A DNA stretch of 64,000 nt from Luteibacter anthropi (lineage in GTDB: Bacteria; Pseudomonadota; Gammaproteobacteria; Xanthomonadales; Rhodanobacteraceae). A program made the position numbers and the translations under genes. The notes beneath the pieces were generated by a model that worked only from the letters and a program-made list of their open reading frames with translations, was not told where the DNA came from and made no database searches. Shown in pieces: positions 30,915 to 42,262 of the stretch (the first letter of the stretch is position 1; each line of letters begins with the position of its first letter). The DNA lies in the NCBI RefSeq assembly GCF_011759365.1, contig NZ_JAARLZ010000007.1:211875-275874 (forward strand). The letters run 5' to 3'.

Positions 30915-31591
30915 GCGAGTTCGGTCTCGAAGAAGGTGCGGGTGCGTTCCCACGCGATCTTCGCACTGGCTTCGTCATAGCTGGCGCGCACGTCGCAGTT
31001 GAAGCCATGGTCGGCCGGGTAGACCCAGGTATCCATTTCCGGCTTCAGTTCGCGATGCTTCTCGACCATCTCGGGCGGAATGGAGTGGTCGCGCTCGCCG
31101 AAGTGGAAAATGACATTGGCCTTGGCCTTCTCGGCCAGGAAGGGCGCGTCGCGCGAGCCGTAGTAGCTGGACGAGGGCAGGCCCAGGCGCAGGGCGGCTA
31201 GCAGGGCGATGGTGCCGCCCCAGCAGTAGCCCACCGTGCCGACCTTCACCTTGAAGTGGTGGGCGAGGTACTTCGCTGCCACGTCCACATCCTGGGTGGG
31301 ACGCAGCAGGCCGAGTTCGGAGATGTACTTCACGCCCCGGGTCATGCCTTCCTGGTCGTAGCCCAGCTCCACACCCTTCTGCACGGGGTCGAACAGGGCG
31401 GGTGCGATGGCGACGAAACCCTCGGCGGCGAAGCGGTCCGCCACGCTGCGGATATGGGCATTGACGCCGAAGATCTCCTGAATGACGACGATGCCACCGC
31501 GCACTTCCACGCCCTTGGGCGGTTCGGCGAGGTAGGCGTCCATGTGTTCGTGGTGGGGGCGAGAGGTGTCGAGGGAGAGGGTGTGGCCCAT
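30911..31591 (-). CDS. Dienelactone hydrolase family protein
   Basis: A 226-residue alpha/beta-hydrolase. The nucleophile is C123 in VGYCWGG, the acid D168 in FGERDHSIPP and the base H195 in YPADHGFNC; E39 in VIQEIFG is the Glu that activates the Cys in dienelactone hydrolases. The family hydrolyses dienelactones in chloroaromatic degradation, but most chromosomal copies have unknown substrates. The ATG at 31591 has GGAGA upstream. It is the first gene of a two-gene unit with the HIT gene and is divergent from rimO. Confidence 0.92.
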   Translation of the reverse strand: MGHTLSLDTSRPHHEHMDAYLAEPPKGVEVRGGIVVIQEIFGVNAHIRSVADRFAAEGFVAIAPALFDPVQKGVELGYDQEGMTRGVKYISELGLLRPTQDVDVAAKYLAHHFKVKVGTVGYCWGGTIALLAALRLGLPSSSYYGSRDAPFLAEKAKANVIFHFGERDHSIPPEMVEKHRELKPEMDTWVYPADHGFNCDVRASYDEASAKIAWERTRTFFETELA

Positions 31592-31678
31592 GGGGAATCT
31601 CCGGCGGGGTGAGAAAGCCTGAAGGTTACCCGGCTTCACGGTGGTCGTCCCGCCTCGGCGGGGGGATGCCGGACCGGC

Positions 31679-31684
31679 TATAAT
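31679..31684 (+). promoter_or_regulatory. Putative -10 element of rimO
   Basis: TATAAT lies 32 bases before the rimO ATG at 31716. No convincing -35 was found. Confidence 0.5.
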
Positions 31685-31715
31685 GCGCGGTTTCCCCGCT
31701 CCGGTACCCACGGCA

Positions 31716-33038
31716 ATGTCCCAGGCCGCTCAGACCCAGAAAATCGGCTTCGTCAGCCTTGGATGTCCAAAGGCTCTTGTCGATTCAGAACGCATCCTCA
31801 CCCAGCTCAAGGTCGAGGGCTACGAGATCGTGCCCAGCTACGGCGCGGCCGATGCCGTGGTGGTGAATACCTGTGGCTTTATCGATTCTGCCGTGCAGGA
31901 GTCTCTCGACGCCATCGGCGAAGCGCTTCACGAGAACGGCAAGGTGATCGTCACCGGCTGCCTCGGCAAGCGCCAGGAGCTGATCCGCGAGAGCTACCCT
32001 GACGTGCTGGCCATTACCGGTCCGCAGGATTACGCCTCGGTGATGAGTGCCGTGCACAAGGCGCTGCCGCCGGCGCGCAACAAGTTCCTCGACCTGGTGC
32101 CGGACACGGGCGTCAAGCTCACGCCGAAGCACTATGCGTATCTCAAGATTTCCGAGGGCTGCAACCACCGTTGCAGCTTTTGCATCATTCCTTCCATGCG
32201 TGGCGATCTTGTCAGCCGCCCGGTCGATCAGGTGTTGATCGAGGCCGAGAAGCTGGTCAAGGGTGGCGTGAAGGAGCTGCTGGTGATCTCGCAGGACACC
32301 AGCGCCTATGGCGTGGACGTGCGTTACGCCGAGCGCGAGTGGCGGGGCAAGCAGTACCGTACGCGCATGACCGAGCTTTGCGAGGGTCTTTCCGAGCTGG
32401 GTGTGTGGACGCGTCTGCATTACGTCTACCCGTATCCGCATGTCGACGAGGTGATGCCGTTGATGGCGGAGGGCAAGATCCTTCCGTACCTCGACATCCC
32501 GTTCCAGCACGCCAGCCCGCGCATCCTCAAGTTGATGAAGCGGCCGGGCAACGTGGACAAGACGCTGGAGCGCATCCAGAATTGGCGTCGTTCCGTGCCG
32601 GATCTCACCATTCGCAGCACCTTCATCGTCGGTTTCCCGGGTGAGACGGATGCCGAGTTCAACGAGCTGCTCGATTTCCTTCGCGAGGCCGAGCTGGATC
32701 GCGTCGGTGCGTTCGCCTATTCGCCGGTGGATGGCGCCAAGGCCAACGAGTTGCCGGGTCAGGTCGACGAAGAGCTGAAGGAAGATCGCCTGGAGCAGTT
32801 CATGGCGGTGCAGGCCGAGATCTCGGCGGCCAAGCTCCAGCGCAAGGTGGGCAAGACCATTCGTGTGCTCGTCGATGAGATCGATGCCGACGGTGCGTGG
32901 GGTCGCTCCAGTGCCGACGCGCCGGAAATCGACGGTGCCGTTCGCATCGATGACGGCCAGCTGCTGAAGCCGGGCCAGTTCGTCGACGTGGTGGTGGAAG
33001 AAGCCGACGCCCACGACCTCTACGGTCGCCTGGTCTGA
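31716..33038 (+). CDS. rimO: Ribosomal protein S12 methylthiotransferase
   Basis: A 440-residue radical-SAM methylthiotransferase. The N-terminal MTTase domain has [12 protein letters not shown] and [11 protein letters not shown] with cysteines for the auxiliary cluster. The radical-SAM CxxxCxxC is C149, C153 and C156 in [18 protein letters not shown]-terminal TRAM domain (near residues 370-440) follows. The SMRG and FIDSA variants distinguish RimO from the tRNA enzyme MiaB. It methylthiolates Asp89 of ribosomal protein S12. The ATG at 31716 is preferred to upstream in-frame starts that add unrelated residues. A DUF3025 gene begins 3 bases after the stop. Confidence 0.96.
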   Translation: MSQAAQTQKIGFVSLGCPKALVDSERILTQLKVEGYEIVPSYGAADAVVVNTCGFIDSAVQESLDAIGEALHENGKVIVTGCLGKRQELIRESYPDVLAITGPQDYASVMSAVHKALPPARNKFLDLVPDTGVKLTPKHYAYLKISEGCNHRCSFCIIPSMRGDLVSRPVDQVLIEAEKLVKGGVKELLVISQDTSAYGVDVRYAEREWRGKQYRTRMTELCEGLSELGVWTRLHYVYPYPHVDEVMPLMAEGKILPYLDIPFQHASPRILKLMKRPGNVDKTLERIQNWRRSVPDLTIRSTFIVGFPGETDAEFNELLDFLREAELDRVGAFAYSPVDGAKANELPGQVDEELKEDRLEQFMAVQAEISAAKLQRKVGKTIRVLVDEIDADGAWGRSSADAPEIDGAVRIDDGQLLKPGQFVDVVVEEADAHDLYGRLV

Positions 33039-33041
33039 CCC

Positions 33042-33842
33042 ATGCGGTACGTGGCGCCCACACGCGAGGCGCTGGATCGCAGCGTGCTCGCGGTACCGCC
33101 GCTGGCGTACTGGGATGAATTCAGGTCATTCGTCGAAGGTGACGAATGGCCTGAGGTTTCTGCACTGAATGCGCTCTGGCCTGTGGGCGTGACGACGCGT
33201 TTCGTTACGCAGGATGCCGCCTTGCTGGCGGATGGCCTGCATTACGAGGAGCGCATCGCGCAGCTCGGCGCCGTCGCAACGCGTGCCGCCAACTGGCATG
33301 ACCTGTTCAATGCCTTCGTCTGGCTGCGCCATGGCGCGATCAAGCGTGCGCTCAACGCACGGCAGGTGAGCGAGATCGAACGCATGGGGCCCCGTGAACG
33401 TTCGCGGCCGCAGTGTGCGCTTACGCATTTCGACGAAGCCGGGATGATCGTCAGTCTTCGTGATCCGGCCATGCTGGAGGCGTGGGATCGGCATGACTGG
33501 TTCTGCCTGTTCCGCACGCATCGTGAGGCGTGGTTGTCGGGTGAGGCGCGTGTCGAGGTGTTCGGGCATGCGTTGCTGGAGCATGCGTTGACGCCGGAGA
33601 AATTGCTGGTGGGTAAGGCATTGGTCGTCATGGGGGATGACGCTGCGGAAGTTTGCGCGCGGGCGATTGCTTCCGGGGCGGTGCTTAATGATCCGCAGGA
33701 ATTGCGGCCGTTTCCGGTGTCGGGTGTGCCGGGGTGGCATGTGGATACCGATAGTGATGCGTTCTACTTCTCTGCGCCGTGTTTCCAGCCGGTGAGGGCG
33801 GGGCGCGCATATCCCGCACCACTTGCCGGCATCTGCTGGTAA
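33042..33842 (+). CDS. DUF3025 domain protein
   Basis: A 266-residue protein with ANWHDLFNAFVWLRHGAIKRALNARQ and LTHFDEAGMIV, both hallmarks of DUF3025 (function unknown; common in Beta- and Gammaproteobacteria). The start is 3 bases after the rimO stop, so it is co-transcribed. No membrane segment or signal peptide is visible. A REP-like doublet of a second family follows the stop. Confidence 0.88.
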   Translation: MRYVAPTREALDRSVLAVPPLAYWDEFRSFVEGDEWPEVSALNALWPVGVTTRFVTQDAALLADGLHYEERIAQLGAVATRAANWHDLFNAFVWLRHGAIKRALNARQVSEIERMGPRERSRPQCALTHFDEAGMIVSLRDPAMLEAWDRHDWFCLFRTHREAWLSGEARVEVFGHALLEHALTPEKLLVGKALVVMGDDAAEVCARAIASGAVLNDPQELRPFPVSGVPGWHVDTDSDAFYFSAPCFQPVRAGRAYPAPLAGICW

Positions 33843-33852
33843 CACCTGGGCC

Positions 33853-33999
33853 GTCATTCCTGCGAACGCAGGAATCCAGTGCGATGCAGTGGGTTTTCGC
33901 GATGGCGTGGCCTGCTTGGCTTCTTGAGTGCACATCGATGTGGCGTTCGGCCATGCTGGTGAACTGGGGCGCTGGGTTCCAGCGTTCGCTGGAACGACG
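33853..33999. repeat. REP-like doublet of a second family
   Basis: GTCATTCCTGCGAACGCAGG at 33853 forms a hairpin (CATTCCTGCG-AA-CGCAGGAAT); a partly related inverted unit at 33972-33998 has GGTTCCAGCG-TT-CGCTGGAACG. The two are separated by about 90 bases. They differ in sequence from the GTAGGAGCG family found elsewhere in the window. They lie between convergent genes. Confidence 0.85.
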
Positions 34000-34000
34000 G

Positions 34001-34050
34001 TGTCGGGGTTACCAAGGTGTCGGGGTTACCAAGGTGTCGGGGTTATCAGC
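34001..34050. repeat. 17-base tandem repeat, three units
   Basis: The unit TGTCGGGGTTACCAAGG occurs at 34001 and 34018, and a diverged copy at 34035. It lies directly before the typA terminator. Confidence 0.85.
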
Positions 34051-34060
34051 TTGCGGACAT

Positions 34061-34096
34061 AAAAAAACGCCGCTCTTTCGAGCGGCGTTTTTTATT
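34061..34096 (-). terminator. Terminator of typA (bidirectional)
   Basis: Stem AACGCCGCT/AGCGGCGTT with a CTTTCG loop, flanked by an A-run and a T-run on both sides; it can serve typA on the minus strand and DUF3025 on the plus strand. Confidence 0.92.
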
Positions 34097-34112
34097 GCAT
34101 CGTCAGCGGAAA

Positions 34113-35960
<1,848 letters not shown>

Positions 35961-36013
35961 GCGGTATGCGCCGGCGTGCAGCCGGATCGCCTCTTTGGTT
36001 TGGGAAGCCGCCG

Positions 36014-36019
36014 ATTATA
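36014..36019 (-). promoter_or_regulatory. Putative -10 element of typA
   Basis: TATAAT on the minus strand, 54 bases before the typA ATG. The -35 region is not clearly recognisable. Confidence 0.5.
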
Positions 36020-36085
36020 AAGGAATTTGGCGATTTTCGCATGACGGCCTGCGACTCCGTTCACGGAGCCGCAGGCCGCACCCGT

Positions 36086-38278
36086 TCAGGGTTCCAGCAC
36101 CGGGCCGCGGCAGGCGGCCGGAAGGTACTTCGGATCGATGCCGTCGCCTTCGCAGGCCCAGTCCACCCGGCCTTCTTCCACGCGGGGCGTGAGAACCAGC
36201 TGGCCCGAGTCCAGCTTCTGGTCGGCCTTGTGCGGCGGGGTGGCGTCCAGGGTGATCGTGATGGAGCCGCCCTGGCCGATCTCGACGGAGCCGGCGATAT
36301 CGTTGCCGAGGGTTTCCGGCTTGCCCAGGCCCGCGGCGGCGTTGGTTGCCGGGAAGCGACCGGTGGCCAGGCGCTTCTTGCCAACGGCCTCCTTGACCGG
36401 ATCGGCCGCGGCCAGTGCGAGGTTCACCTGGGCGCGCATCGTGTAGTTCTCGTACTGCGGGACGGCGATGGCTGCCAGGATGGCCGACGTCACCGCGATG
36501 CTCATGGCGCCGCCGCTATCCACCAGCTCATAGGGCGTCTGCTGGTAGGTGAAGGACAGGGCGAGGGTGTCCTGGTCGGCCTCGATGGCCGTGCCCAGCA
36601 CGCCCTTGTCTGGCAGGCCCAGCGTATGGGCCGAGGGCAGGGTGGCGATATCCGCCTCCGAGCCCGACATCGAGGCAAGGATCTGCAGGATCTGGATGTA
36701 GGTGTAGTAGGCGTCGCGCTGGGCGCCGTGCGTCGTGGCCGTGAAGCCGGCGAGGGTGCGGTTGCCCGGGTAGTGGCGGCTGGCGAGCCAGTCGGCCACG
36801 GACGTATCCGGCTTGGCGGCCGCGCGGTCGGATAGCGCCTGCGGCACGCCCGCCATCACGATCCAGTCGCCGTCTTCCAGCCACCACGACTTGCCACCCA
36901 TGCGACCGATCAGCTCGGCCAGCGGTTTCATCGATGGTGTCGCATCGGCAGGCAGGACGTCGCTGCCCTGGGGCGGCGCCGTCACCCAGTGGACCTCGGT
37001 GCCGTCAATCTTTGAGGTGCCGGTTTTCCAGCCGCGCGGGCCCATCGCCGCCATGTGGTCGCGCCAGGCTTTCATGTCGCGGGTACGCAGGGCGTAGAAG
37101 GTGCCGGCGTCGTCGGCAAACACGACCAGCTCGGGTCCGAACCACTTGAAGTAATCGGCCAGCGCGGCCCCGTAACGGTCCTGCATCCGCTTGTCGAGCG
37201 CATGGAATTTACCGGCGGCGTCGCTGCCGAAGTCCAGGTTCAGGTTGTCCTCGAAGCGCTTGTAGGCCTCCGGGCCAGGCACGGCGAAGGTCAGCACCCA
37301 GCGTGGCTCGCCCGCGGTCTTGATCGACGGGGCGAACGAGACCGGTGCAAGGTATTGCAGGGCGCGGGCCTGCGGTGCGTGGACGATGAGGCGGATCTGG
37401 CCCAGTCCGTCGACGCTGCCGGCGCCGAAGGCAATGGCGTCGGCCTTGCTGGCAAAGTCGGCCGGCAGGCGGCCGAGCGGGTTGTCGCCGGCCTGTGCGG
37501 CGGCAACGGCGCCGACGCCGCGCACGGTCACCCAGCCGAACAAGCCTTCGCCGGAGGTGTCGATGCGCGATTCAAGCTCGCCCAGCGTGGCAGGCGAGTC
37601 CTTCGTGCCCGCGTTGCCGAAGCTGGCGATCAGCTCGTCGAGCTTAGCCGCGTCGCTGGGTTCCTTGGTGGCCTGGGTCACCCACAGGCGGCGTGTCTTC
37701 ACGTCGTAGCGCACGGCGCCGCCGCTGGACAGCGTGCCGTTGCCCTGGGCGTCCAGCGGCGCGGCGAGGATCGGCGTGGTGGTGGATAGCGTGGCCAGTC
37801 GTGCGTTGACGGCATCGACGCTCGGCTGGGCCAACACCGCGGTGACGACCACGCGCGAGGCTGGCGAGGGAATGCCGACGGGGTCGATCAGCGCCACCTC
37901 CACGGGAGAGCGCAGGTCGTCCAGCAGCAGGCCGAGCACGGGGGCGATCTTCAGGTCGGCGAGAATCTTGTCCCGGGCGATGCTCTCGCGCAGTTTCGCA
38001 ACCAGGTCCAGGTGTGCCTTGGTGGACAACGCAGCGTCGAGCGCGCGCCCCGTCGGCACGCCACCCAGCATCACCCACGGCGAGGGGATGCGCACATAGG
38101 ACACGGTCTGGGCCGGAAGGTGTTGGCGCAGCCAGGCCGGTGCCGAGATGTCGGCCTGTGCCGCGGCCACCGCCTTCGGGTCGGCGGTGGGTGTGTTGTT
38201 GCCATCCTTGTGGCAGGCGGTCAGTCCCAGGGCCGCGACGATGGCGGCGGACAGCAGGACGGTACGGCGGGCAGTCAT
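36086..38278 (-). CDS. Lipoprotein with a pilin-like C-terminal domain
   Basis: A 730-residue protein. It starts MTARRTVLLSAAIVAALGLTAC, a lipoprotein signal with lipobox LTAC (Cys22). Residues about 30-580 form a large domain I do not recognise. Residues about 590-730 resemble a type IV major pilin without its prepilin peptidase site: a hydrophobic helix ending AAIAVPQYENYTMRAQV, then GRFPATNAAAGLGKPETL, a beta-sheet region, and a C-terminal Cys pair in WACEGDGIDPKYLPAACRG like the pilin disulphide loop. Such a fusion is unusual. AGGGGA precedes the ATG at 38278. It may interact with pili or place a pilin fold on the outer membrane, by inference only. Confidence 0.8.
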   Translation of the reverse strand: MTARRTVLLSAAIVAALGLTACHKDGNNTPTADPKAVAAAQADISAPAWLRQHLPAQTVSYVRIPSPWVMLGGVPTGRALDAALSTKAHLDLVAKLRESIARDKILADLKIAPVLGLLLDDLRSPVEVALIDPVGIPSPASRVVVTAVLAQPSVDAVNARLATLSTTTPILAAPLDAQGNGTLSSGGAVRYDVKTRRLWVTQATKEPSDAAKLDELIASFGNAGTKDSPATLGELESRIDTSGEGLFGWVTVRGVGAVAAAQAGDNPLGRLPADFASKADAIAFGAGSVDGLGQIRLIVHAPQARALQYLAPVSFAPSIKTAGEPRWVLTFAVPGPEAYKRFEDNLNLDFGSDAAGKFHALDKRMQDRYGAALADYFKWFGPELVVFADDAGTFYALRTRDMKAWRDHMAAMGPRGWKTGTSKIDGTEVHWVTAPPQGSDVLPADATPSMKPLAELIGRMGGKSWWLEDGDWIVMAGVPQALSDRAAAKPDTSVADWLASRHYPGNRTLAGFTATTHGAQRDAYYTYIQILQILASMSGSEADIATLPSAHTLGLPDKGVLGTAIEADQDTLALSFTYQQTPYELVDSGGAMSIAVTSAILAAIAVPQYENYTMRAQVNLALAAADPVKEAVGKKRLATGRFPATNAAAGLGKPETLGNDIAGSVEIGQGGSITITLDATPPHKADQKLDSGQLVLTPRVEEGRVDWACEGDGIDPKYLPAACRGPVLEP

Positions 38279-38423
38279 TGCTCTGTATCCCCTAGATTCA
38301 TCCGGCTCCTGCCGGGCGCGGGGAGGATAGCAGTGCGTTCTCAAGCGGGCGTGTACGCGGATCACGACTTGCCATGTCCGGTGTGCGTCGCGCATCTTCG
38401 CAGGGTTGTCAGCAGGAATCCCC

Positions 38424-40166
38424 ATGGAAGCCCTCGACGTATCCGGCGACATCCTTCAAACCGTGCACCGTCACGACGACGACCTGCTCAGCGCCGGTCT
38501 CGGTCTGCGCGGGCTTGCCGGTACGCTGGCGCCCTTCGCGAACCCTGGTAGCCCCACTCCCGCCGAACTGCGTCGTCGTGCGATCCAGTCGAGCTGGAAG
38601 GGCATTGCCGATCTGGGGCGACTGGGTGGTTTCGGTAGCGTCTATGGCGCCGTGCCCGCCGTACCGGGGCGCGAATACACGGCGTTTGCCCGCATCGCCG
38701 GGGCGCACTCGACGCATCGAGTGCTTGTGCAGGTGCCGGACGTATTCGACCGGTCGAAGCGTTGCCTTGTCGTCACGGCTTCCTCCGGTTCGCGAGGTAT
38801 TTACGGTGCCATTGCGCTGGCGGGTGGCTGGGGGCTGCCGAAGGGTTGCGCCGTTGCCTATACGGATAAAGGTGCTGGCGCCGGGTATTTCGATACGGCA
38901 GACGGTACCGGCGTGGCGTTGGACGGTACGCGTCGGCGAGCGGGCGAAGCCGAACTGGAGTTCGAGCCGGCATCGCCACCCGCCGATGCCGGCATCGGCG
39001 TGAAGCACGCACACTCCGGGGATCATCCGGAAGCCGACTGGGGGCGACAGGTACTCCAGGCGGCGCGTTTCGGGCTTGCCATGCTGGATCGCGCCTTTCC
39101 CGACGACGCCCCGTTTACCGCAGCGAACACCACGATCATCGCCACCGGCCTGTCCAATGGTGGCGGCGCGGTGCTGCGTGCGGCGGGCGACGATGTGGAC
39201 GGTCTGCTCGATGCCGTGGTGGCGCTTGAGCCCAACGTACACGTGCCGGGGCAGGGGCGGCCTTTTTTCGACTACGGAACGGAGGCGGGCCTGTGGATGC
39301 CTGCGGCCATGGCCTCGTCGCGCTTCGATGATCTGCCATTTGCCCGTGCTGGCGTGGTCCAGCCTCCGGCATGGGCCGTGCGGGCGGCATCCCTGCGCGC
39401 GCACGGGAAAATGTCGGGCCTGCTGCCCTCGCGACTGGCCGACGAGGCCCTGGATCGCCTGGTGGAACGTGGTTGGCGCGAAGAGTCTTTCGCAGCGGCG
39501 GCGTCTTCCACGGCGCTGGATCTGTGGCGGATCATTTCGGTGCCCTATGCGTCGTCCTACCTGCGCCGGGCCCTGGGCGACATGCCGCTGGGCTTTGCCT
39601 ACCGGGCGCCGCCCGGCCTGCCGGGCGCGGCAGACATCCGGGCGGCGTGGTGGTCGGATGGCGCGGGACTACCGCCCGGACCGGGCATCGTGCTCGACGG
39701 TGGCACGGATGTCTCACTGGACCCCGTTCTGCCCGGCCAGATGGCCTTGCGCCATCTGTGGGAGGGGCCGGGGGACGATGCCGCCATGCTGAAGGCGGCC
39801 GTGGCGGAAACGGCCGTGGCGATGCCGCGCGAAGACCTGCCGATATGCGTCGTGCACGGGGCAGCGGATGGCCTGATTCCGGCCGCGTTCGCTTCCGACC
39901 CCTACGTGCGCTGGTTGCGGGCGGCGGGACGGGCGCCGGTGTACTGGCGAGTGCCCCATGCCCAGCACTTCGACGCGTTCCTGTCGTTTCCCGATTTCGG
40001 TGATCGCTTCGTACCCCTGCTGCCTTATGGCTACGCTGCGTTGGACCGGGTCTGGGCGCATGTTGCACAGGGCAGGGCCTTGCCGGAGGATGCGGCGGTG
40101 CGCGATGCAAGGCCCCGTGGCCCCGGCCCACTGACCCCCGGTGCCCTGGCTTTGCCGCCCGCATGA
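38424..40166 (+). CDS. 3-hydroxybutyrate oligomer hydrolase-like protein
   Basis: A 580-residue alpha/beta-hydrolase. The nucleophile elbow is GLSNGGGA; SSGSRGIYGA, YTDKGAGAGYFD and VVHGAADGLIP with a late His in VPHAQHFDAF complete the fold and match the D(-)-3-hydroxybutyrate oligomer hydrolase family. It would release 3-hydroxybutyrate from oligomers of PHB breakdown. Typical members are exported and near 690 residues; this one is shorter and shows no signal peptide, so either it acts in the cytoplasm or the N-terminus differs. AGGA lies 8 bases before the ATG at 38424. No PHB synthase is nearby. Confidence 0.78.
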   Translation: MEALDVSGDILQTVHRHDDDLLSAGLGLRGLAGTLAPFANPGSPTPAELRRRAIQSSWKGIADLGRLGGFGSVYGAVPAVPGREYTAFARIAGAHSTHRVLVQVPDVFDRSKRCLVVTASSGSRGIYGAIALAGGWGLPKGCAVAYTDKGAGAGYFDTADGTGVALDGTRRRAGEAELEFEPASPPADAGIGVKHAHSGDHPEADWGRQVLQAARFGLAMLDRAFPDDAPFTAANTTIIATGLSNGGGAVLRAAGDDVDGLLDAVVALEPNVHVPGQGRPFFDYGTEAGLWMPAAMASSRFDDLPFARAGVVQPPAWAVRAASLRAHGKMSGLLPSRLADEALDRLVERGWREESFAAAASSTALDLWRIISVPYASSYLRRALGDMPLGFAYRAPPGLPGAADIRAAWWSDGAGLPPGPGIVLDGGTDVSLDPVLPGQMALRHLWEGPGDDAAMLKAAVAETAVAMPREDLPICVVHGAADGLIPAAFASDPYVRWLRAAGRAPVYWRVPHAQHFDAFLSFPDFGDRFVPLLPYGYAALDRVWAHVAQGRALPEDAAVRDARPRGPGPLTPGALALPPA

Positions 40167-40291
40167 AGGTTTCATCACATTTACTTGCTTGAAGTCTTGG
40201 GTCCGGACCGCCATCTTCGGTAGCCTTTGCAGTCCCCCGCGTCGGCCATGGTCGTGGCCGACAGGATTTTCAACGAGTTACAGGAACCGCG

Positions 40292-40798
40292 ATGACCATC
40301 AACGTCACCATGAAGACCAACAAGGGCGATATCCACCTGCGCCTGCACGACGACAAGACCCCGGTGACGGTGGCGAGCTTCGTCAACCTGGCCAAGCGTG
40401 GCTATTACGACGGCCTGTCGTTCCATCGCGTCATCGCCGACTTCATGATCCAGGGCGGCTGCCCCGAGGGTTCGGGTCGTGGTGGTCCGGGCTACCGCTT
40501 CGCTGACGAGTTCGACGCCAGCCTCAAGCACGACAAGCCGGGCATCCTGTCCATGGCCAACGCCGGCCCGGGCACCAACGGTTCGCAGTTCTTCATCACC
40601 CACGGCCCCACCCCGTGGCTCGACGGCAAGCACAGCGTGTTCGGCGAGATCGTGGGTCCGGAAGACAAGGCCGTGGTCGATGCCATTCGCCAGGAAGACA
40701 CCATCGAGAAGGTGATCGTCGAAGGCGACGTCGATGCGCTGCTTGAAAAGCAGGCTGCCCACGTGGCCAAGTGGAACGAAGTGCTCGACGCGCGCTGA
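40292..40798 (+). CDS. ppiB: Cyclophilin-type peptidyl-prolyl isomerase
   Basis: A 168-residue cyclophilin. [22 protein letters not shown] has the catalytic Arg in FHRVI and the FMIQGG loop, [20 protein letters not shown] the peptide-binding groove, and [12 protein letters not shown] the C-terminal strand. No signal peptide, so it is the cytoplasmic PpiB type. AGGAA precedes the ATG. A terminator follows 24 bases after the stop. Confidence 0.95.
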   Translation: MTINVTMKTNKGDIHLRLHDDKTPVTVASFVNLAKRGYYDGLSFHRVIADFMIQGGCPEGSGRGGPGYRFADEFDASLKHDKPGILSMANAGPGTNGSQFFITHGPTPWLDGKHSVFGEIVGPEDKAVVDAIRQEDTIEKVIVEGDVDALLEKQAAHVAKWNEVLDAR

Positions 40799-40822
40799 TC
40801 CTTCCGCCGCTTGCGAGGCAAG

Positions 40823-40853
40823 AAAACGCCGCCCCCGGGCGGCGTTTTCGTTT
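40823..40853 (+). terminator. Terminator of ppiB
   Basis: Twelve-base perfect arms AAAACGCCGCCC and GGGCGGCGTTTT, with a T-rich 3' end. Confidence 0.88.
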
Positions 40854-40873
40854 ATCCAGGGCATGCCCGCTTC

Positions 40874-40962
40874 TGTAGGAGCGCGCCTTGCGCGCGACCG
40901 GATGTGTCGCAGCGCATGGAATGTTCCCGCCAACCCGGTCGCGCGCAAGGCGCGCTCCTACA
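40874..40962. repeat. REP doublet (GTAGGAGCGCGCC family)
   Basis: Forward copy at 40875 and inverted copy ending at 40962, about 40 bases apart, just upstream of the -10 region of the aminotransferase gene. Confidence 0.9.
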
Positions 40963-40981
40963 GGGGTGGCGATGTGCGTGC

Positions 40982-40987
40982 TAAAAT
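40982..40987 (+). promoter_or_regulatory. Putative -10 element of the aminotransferase/mdh unit
   Basis: TAAAAT lies 39 bases before the ATG at 41026 and 20 bases after the end of the REP doublet. A -35 at usual spacing would fall at the REP end (GCTCCTACAG), which is a poor match. Confidence 0.35.
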
Positions 40988-41025
40988 GGGGACCTTTGCT
41001 TCATCCCCCACAAGCCGAGGAACCG

Positions 41026-42225
41026 ATGCCGAAGCTCGCCACGCGTATGGGCCGCGCCAAGCCCAGTGCGATCATGGTCATTGCCGAAAAGGCCAAGCGC
41101 CTGAAAGCGGAGGGCCGCGATATCGTCAGCTTCTCCATCGGCGTCCCCAACTTCCTTCCCGGCGAGCACGTCTACGCCGCCGCCCGCGAGGCCCTGGAGA
41201 AAGACTCCGGCCAGTACGGCAGCAACCGCGGCGCCGATGCGCTGCTGGATGCCTTCCTGAAGCACATCGAGGCACTGGGTCTCACCGGCTACGGCCGTGA
41301 AAACATCAGCACCGGCGTGGGCGCCAAGCAGATCCTCTACAACCTGGCCGAGGCCATGCTCGACGAAGGCGATGAAATCGTCTTCCCGGCACCGTACTGG
41401 ACCAGCTACCTCGACATCGCCGAGATCGTCGGCGCGAAGATCAACATCCTGCCGTGCCCGCCCGAGCAGCACTACAAGCTCATGCCGGCGCAGCTCGAAG
41501 AGGCCCTCAAGCGCAAGCCGCGCGTGTTCCTCTTCAACAATCCGTCCAATCCCACCGGCATGGTCTACACGCGCGATGAAATCGCCGCGCTGGCCGATGT
41601 GCTCGTGAAGTATCCAGATACGTGGATCATCACCGACGACATCTACAACACCATGGTGTTCGACGGGGTGGGTTACCACAATTTCGTGCAGCTTCGTCCC
41701 GAACTGCGCGATCGCACGGTGTTCACCGATTCGCTGTCGAAGACCTACGGCATGCCGAGCTGGCGCGTGGGCTTCATCGCCGCGCCGGCCGAAGTGGCCA
41801 AGGCGGTCACCACGCTCAATTCCAACCACATCACCAGCCTGCCCGAAGTGGCCACGGCCGCGGCCATCGCCGCGCTGTCGGGTCCGCAGGATATTCCGGC
41901 GAAGATGTGCAAGGAGTTCGCGGCCAAGCGCGATCGCGTCTACGACGCACTGGTGTCCATTCCGGGCGTGGTCTGCCCGCGTCCGCAGGGTGCCTTCTAC
42001 GCGTTCCCCGATATTTCCGTCGCCTTCGGCAAGAAGCACAACGGCGTGGAAATAACGGACGACGTCACCTTCTGCGCCGCGCTGCTCGAAGCCAAGGGCG
42101 TGGCCTGCGTGCCGGGTTCGGCCTTCGGCGAGCCGCGCTCGCTGCGCATTTCCTATTCCTGCCCGGACGAGGCGCTCGACAAGGGCATGGCCCGCATCGT
42201 CGAGTTCTTCGCCGAGCTTTCCTGA
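41026..42225 (+). CDS. Class I aminotransferase (aspartate/aromatic type)
   Basis: A 399-residue PLP enzyme. [16 protein letters not shown] is the cofactor Asn loop, [15 protein letters not shown] the Asp-Tyr pair, [15 protein letters not shown] the Schiff-base Lys, and RISYSCP carries the substrate-carboxylate Arg. It is similar to aspartate aminotransferases of subgroup Ib. GAGGAA precedes the ATG at 41026. mdh follows after 37 bases on the same strand; the pairing would link oxaloacetate to aspartate and malate. Confidence 0.9.
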   Translation: MPKLATRMGRAKPSAIMVIAEKAKRLKAEGRDIVSFSIGVPNFLPGEHVYAAAREALEKDSGQYGSNRGADALLDAFLKHIEALGLTGYGRENISTGVGAKQILYNLAEAMLDEGDEIVFPAPYWTSYLDIAEIVGAKINILPCPPEQHYKLMPAQLEEALKRKPRVFLFNNPSNPTGMVYTRDEIAALADVLVKYPDTWIITDDIYNTMVFDGVGYHNFVQLRPELRDRTVFTDSLSKTYGMPSWRVGFIAAPAEVAKAVTTLNSNHITSLPEVATAAAIAALSGPQDIPAKMCKEFAAKRDRVYDALVSIPGVVCPRPQGAFYAFPDISVAFGKKHNGVEITDDVTFCAALLEAKGVACVPGSAFGEPRSLRISYSCPDEALDKGMARIVEFFAELS

Positions 42226-42262
42226 TCGTCAGTCCACAGCGATATCCCCGAGGAGTCGAAAG

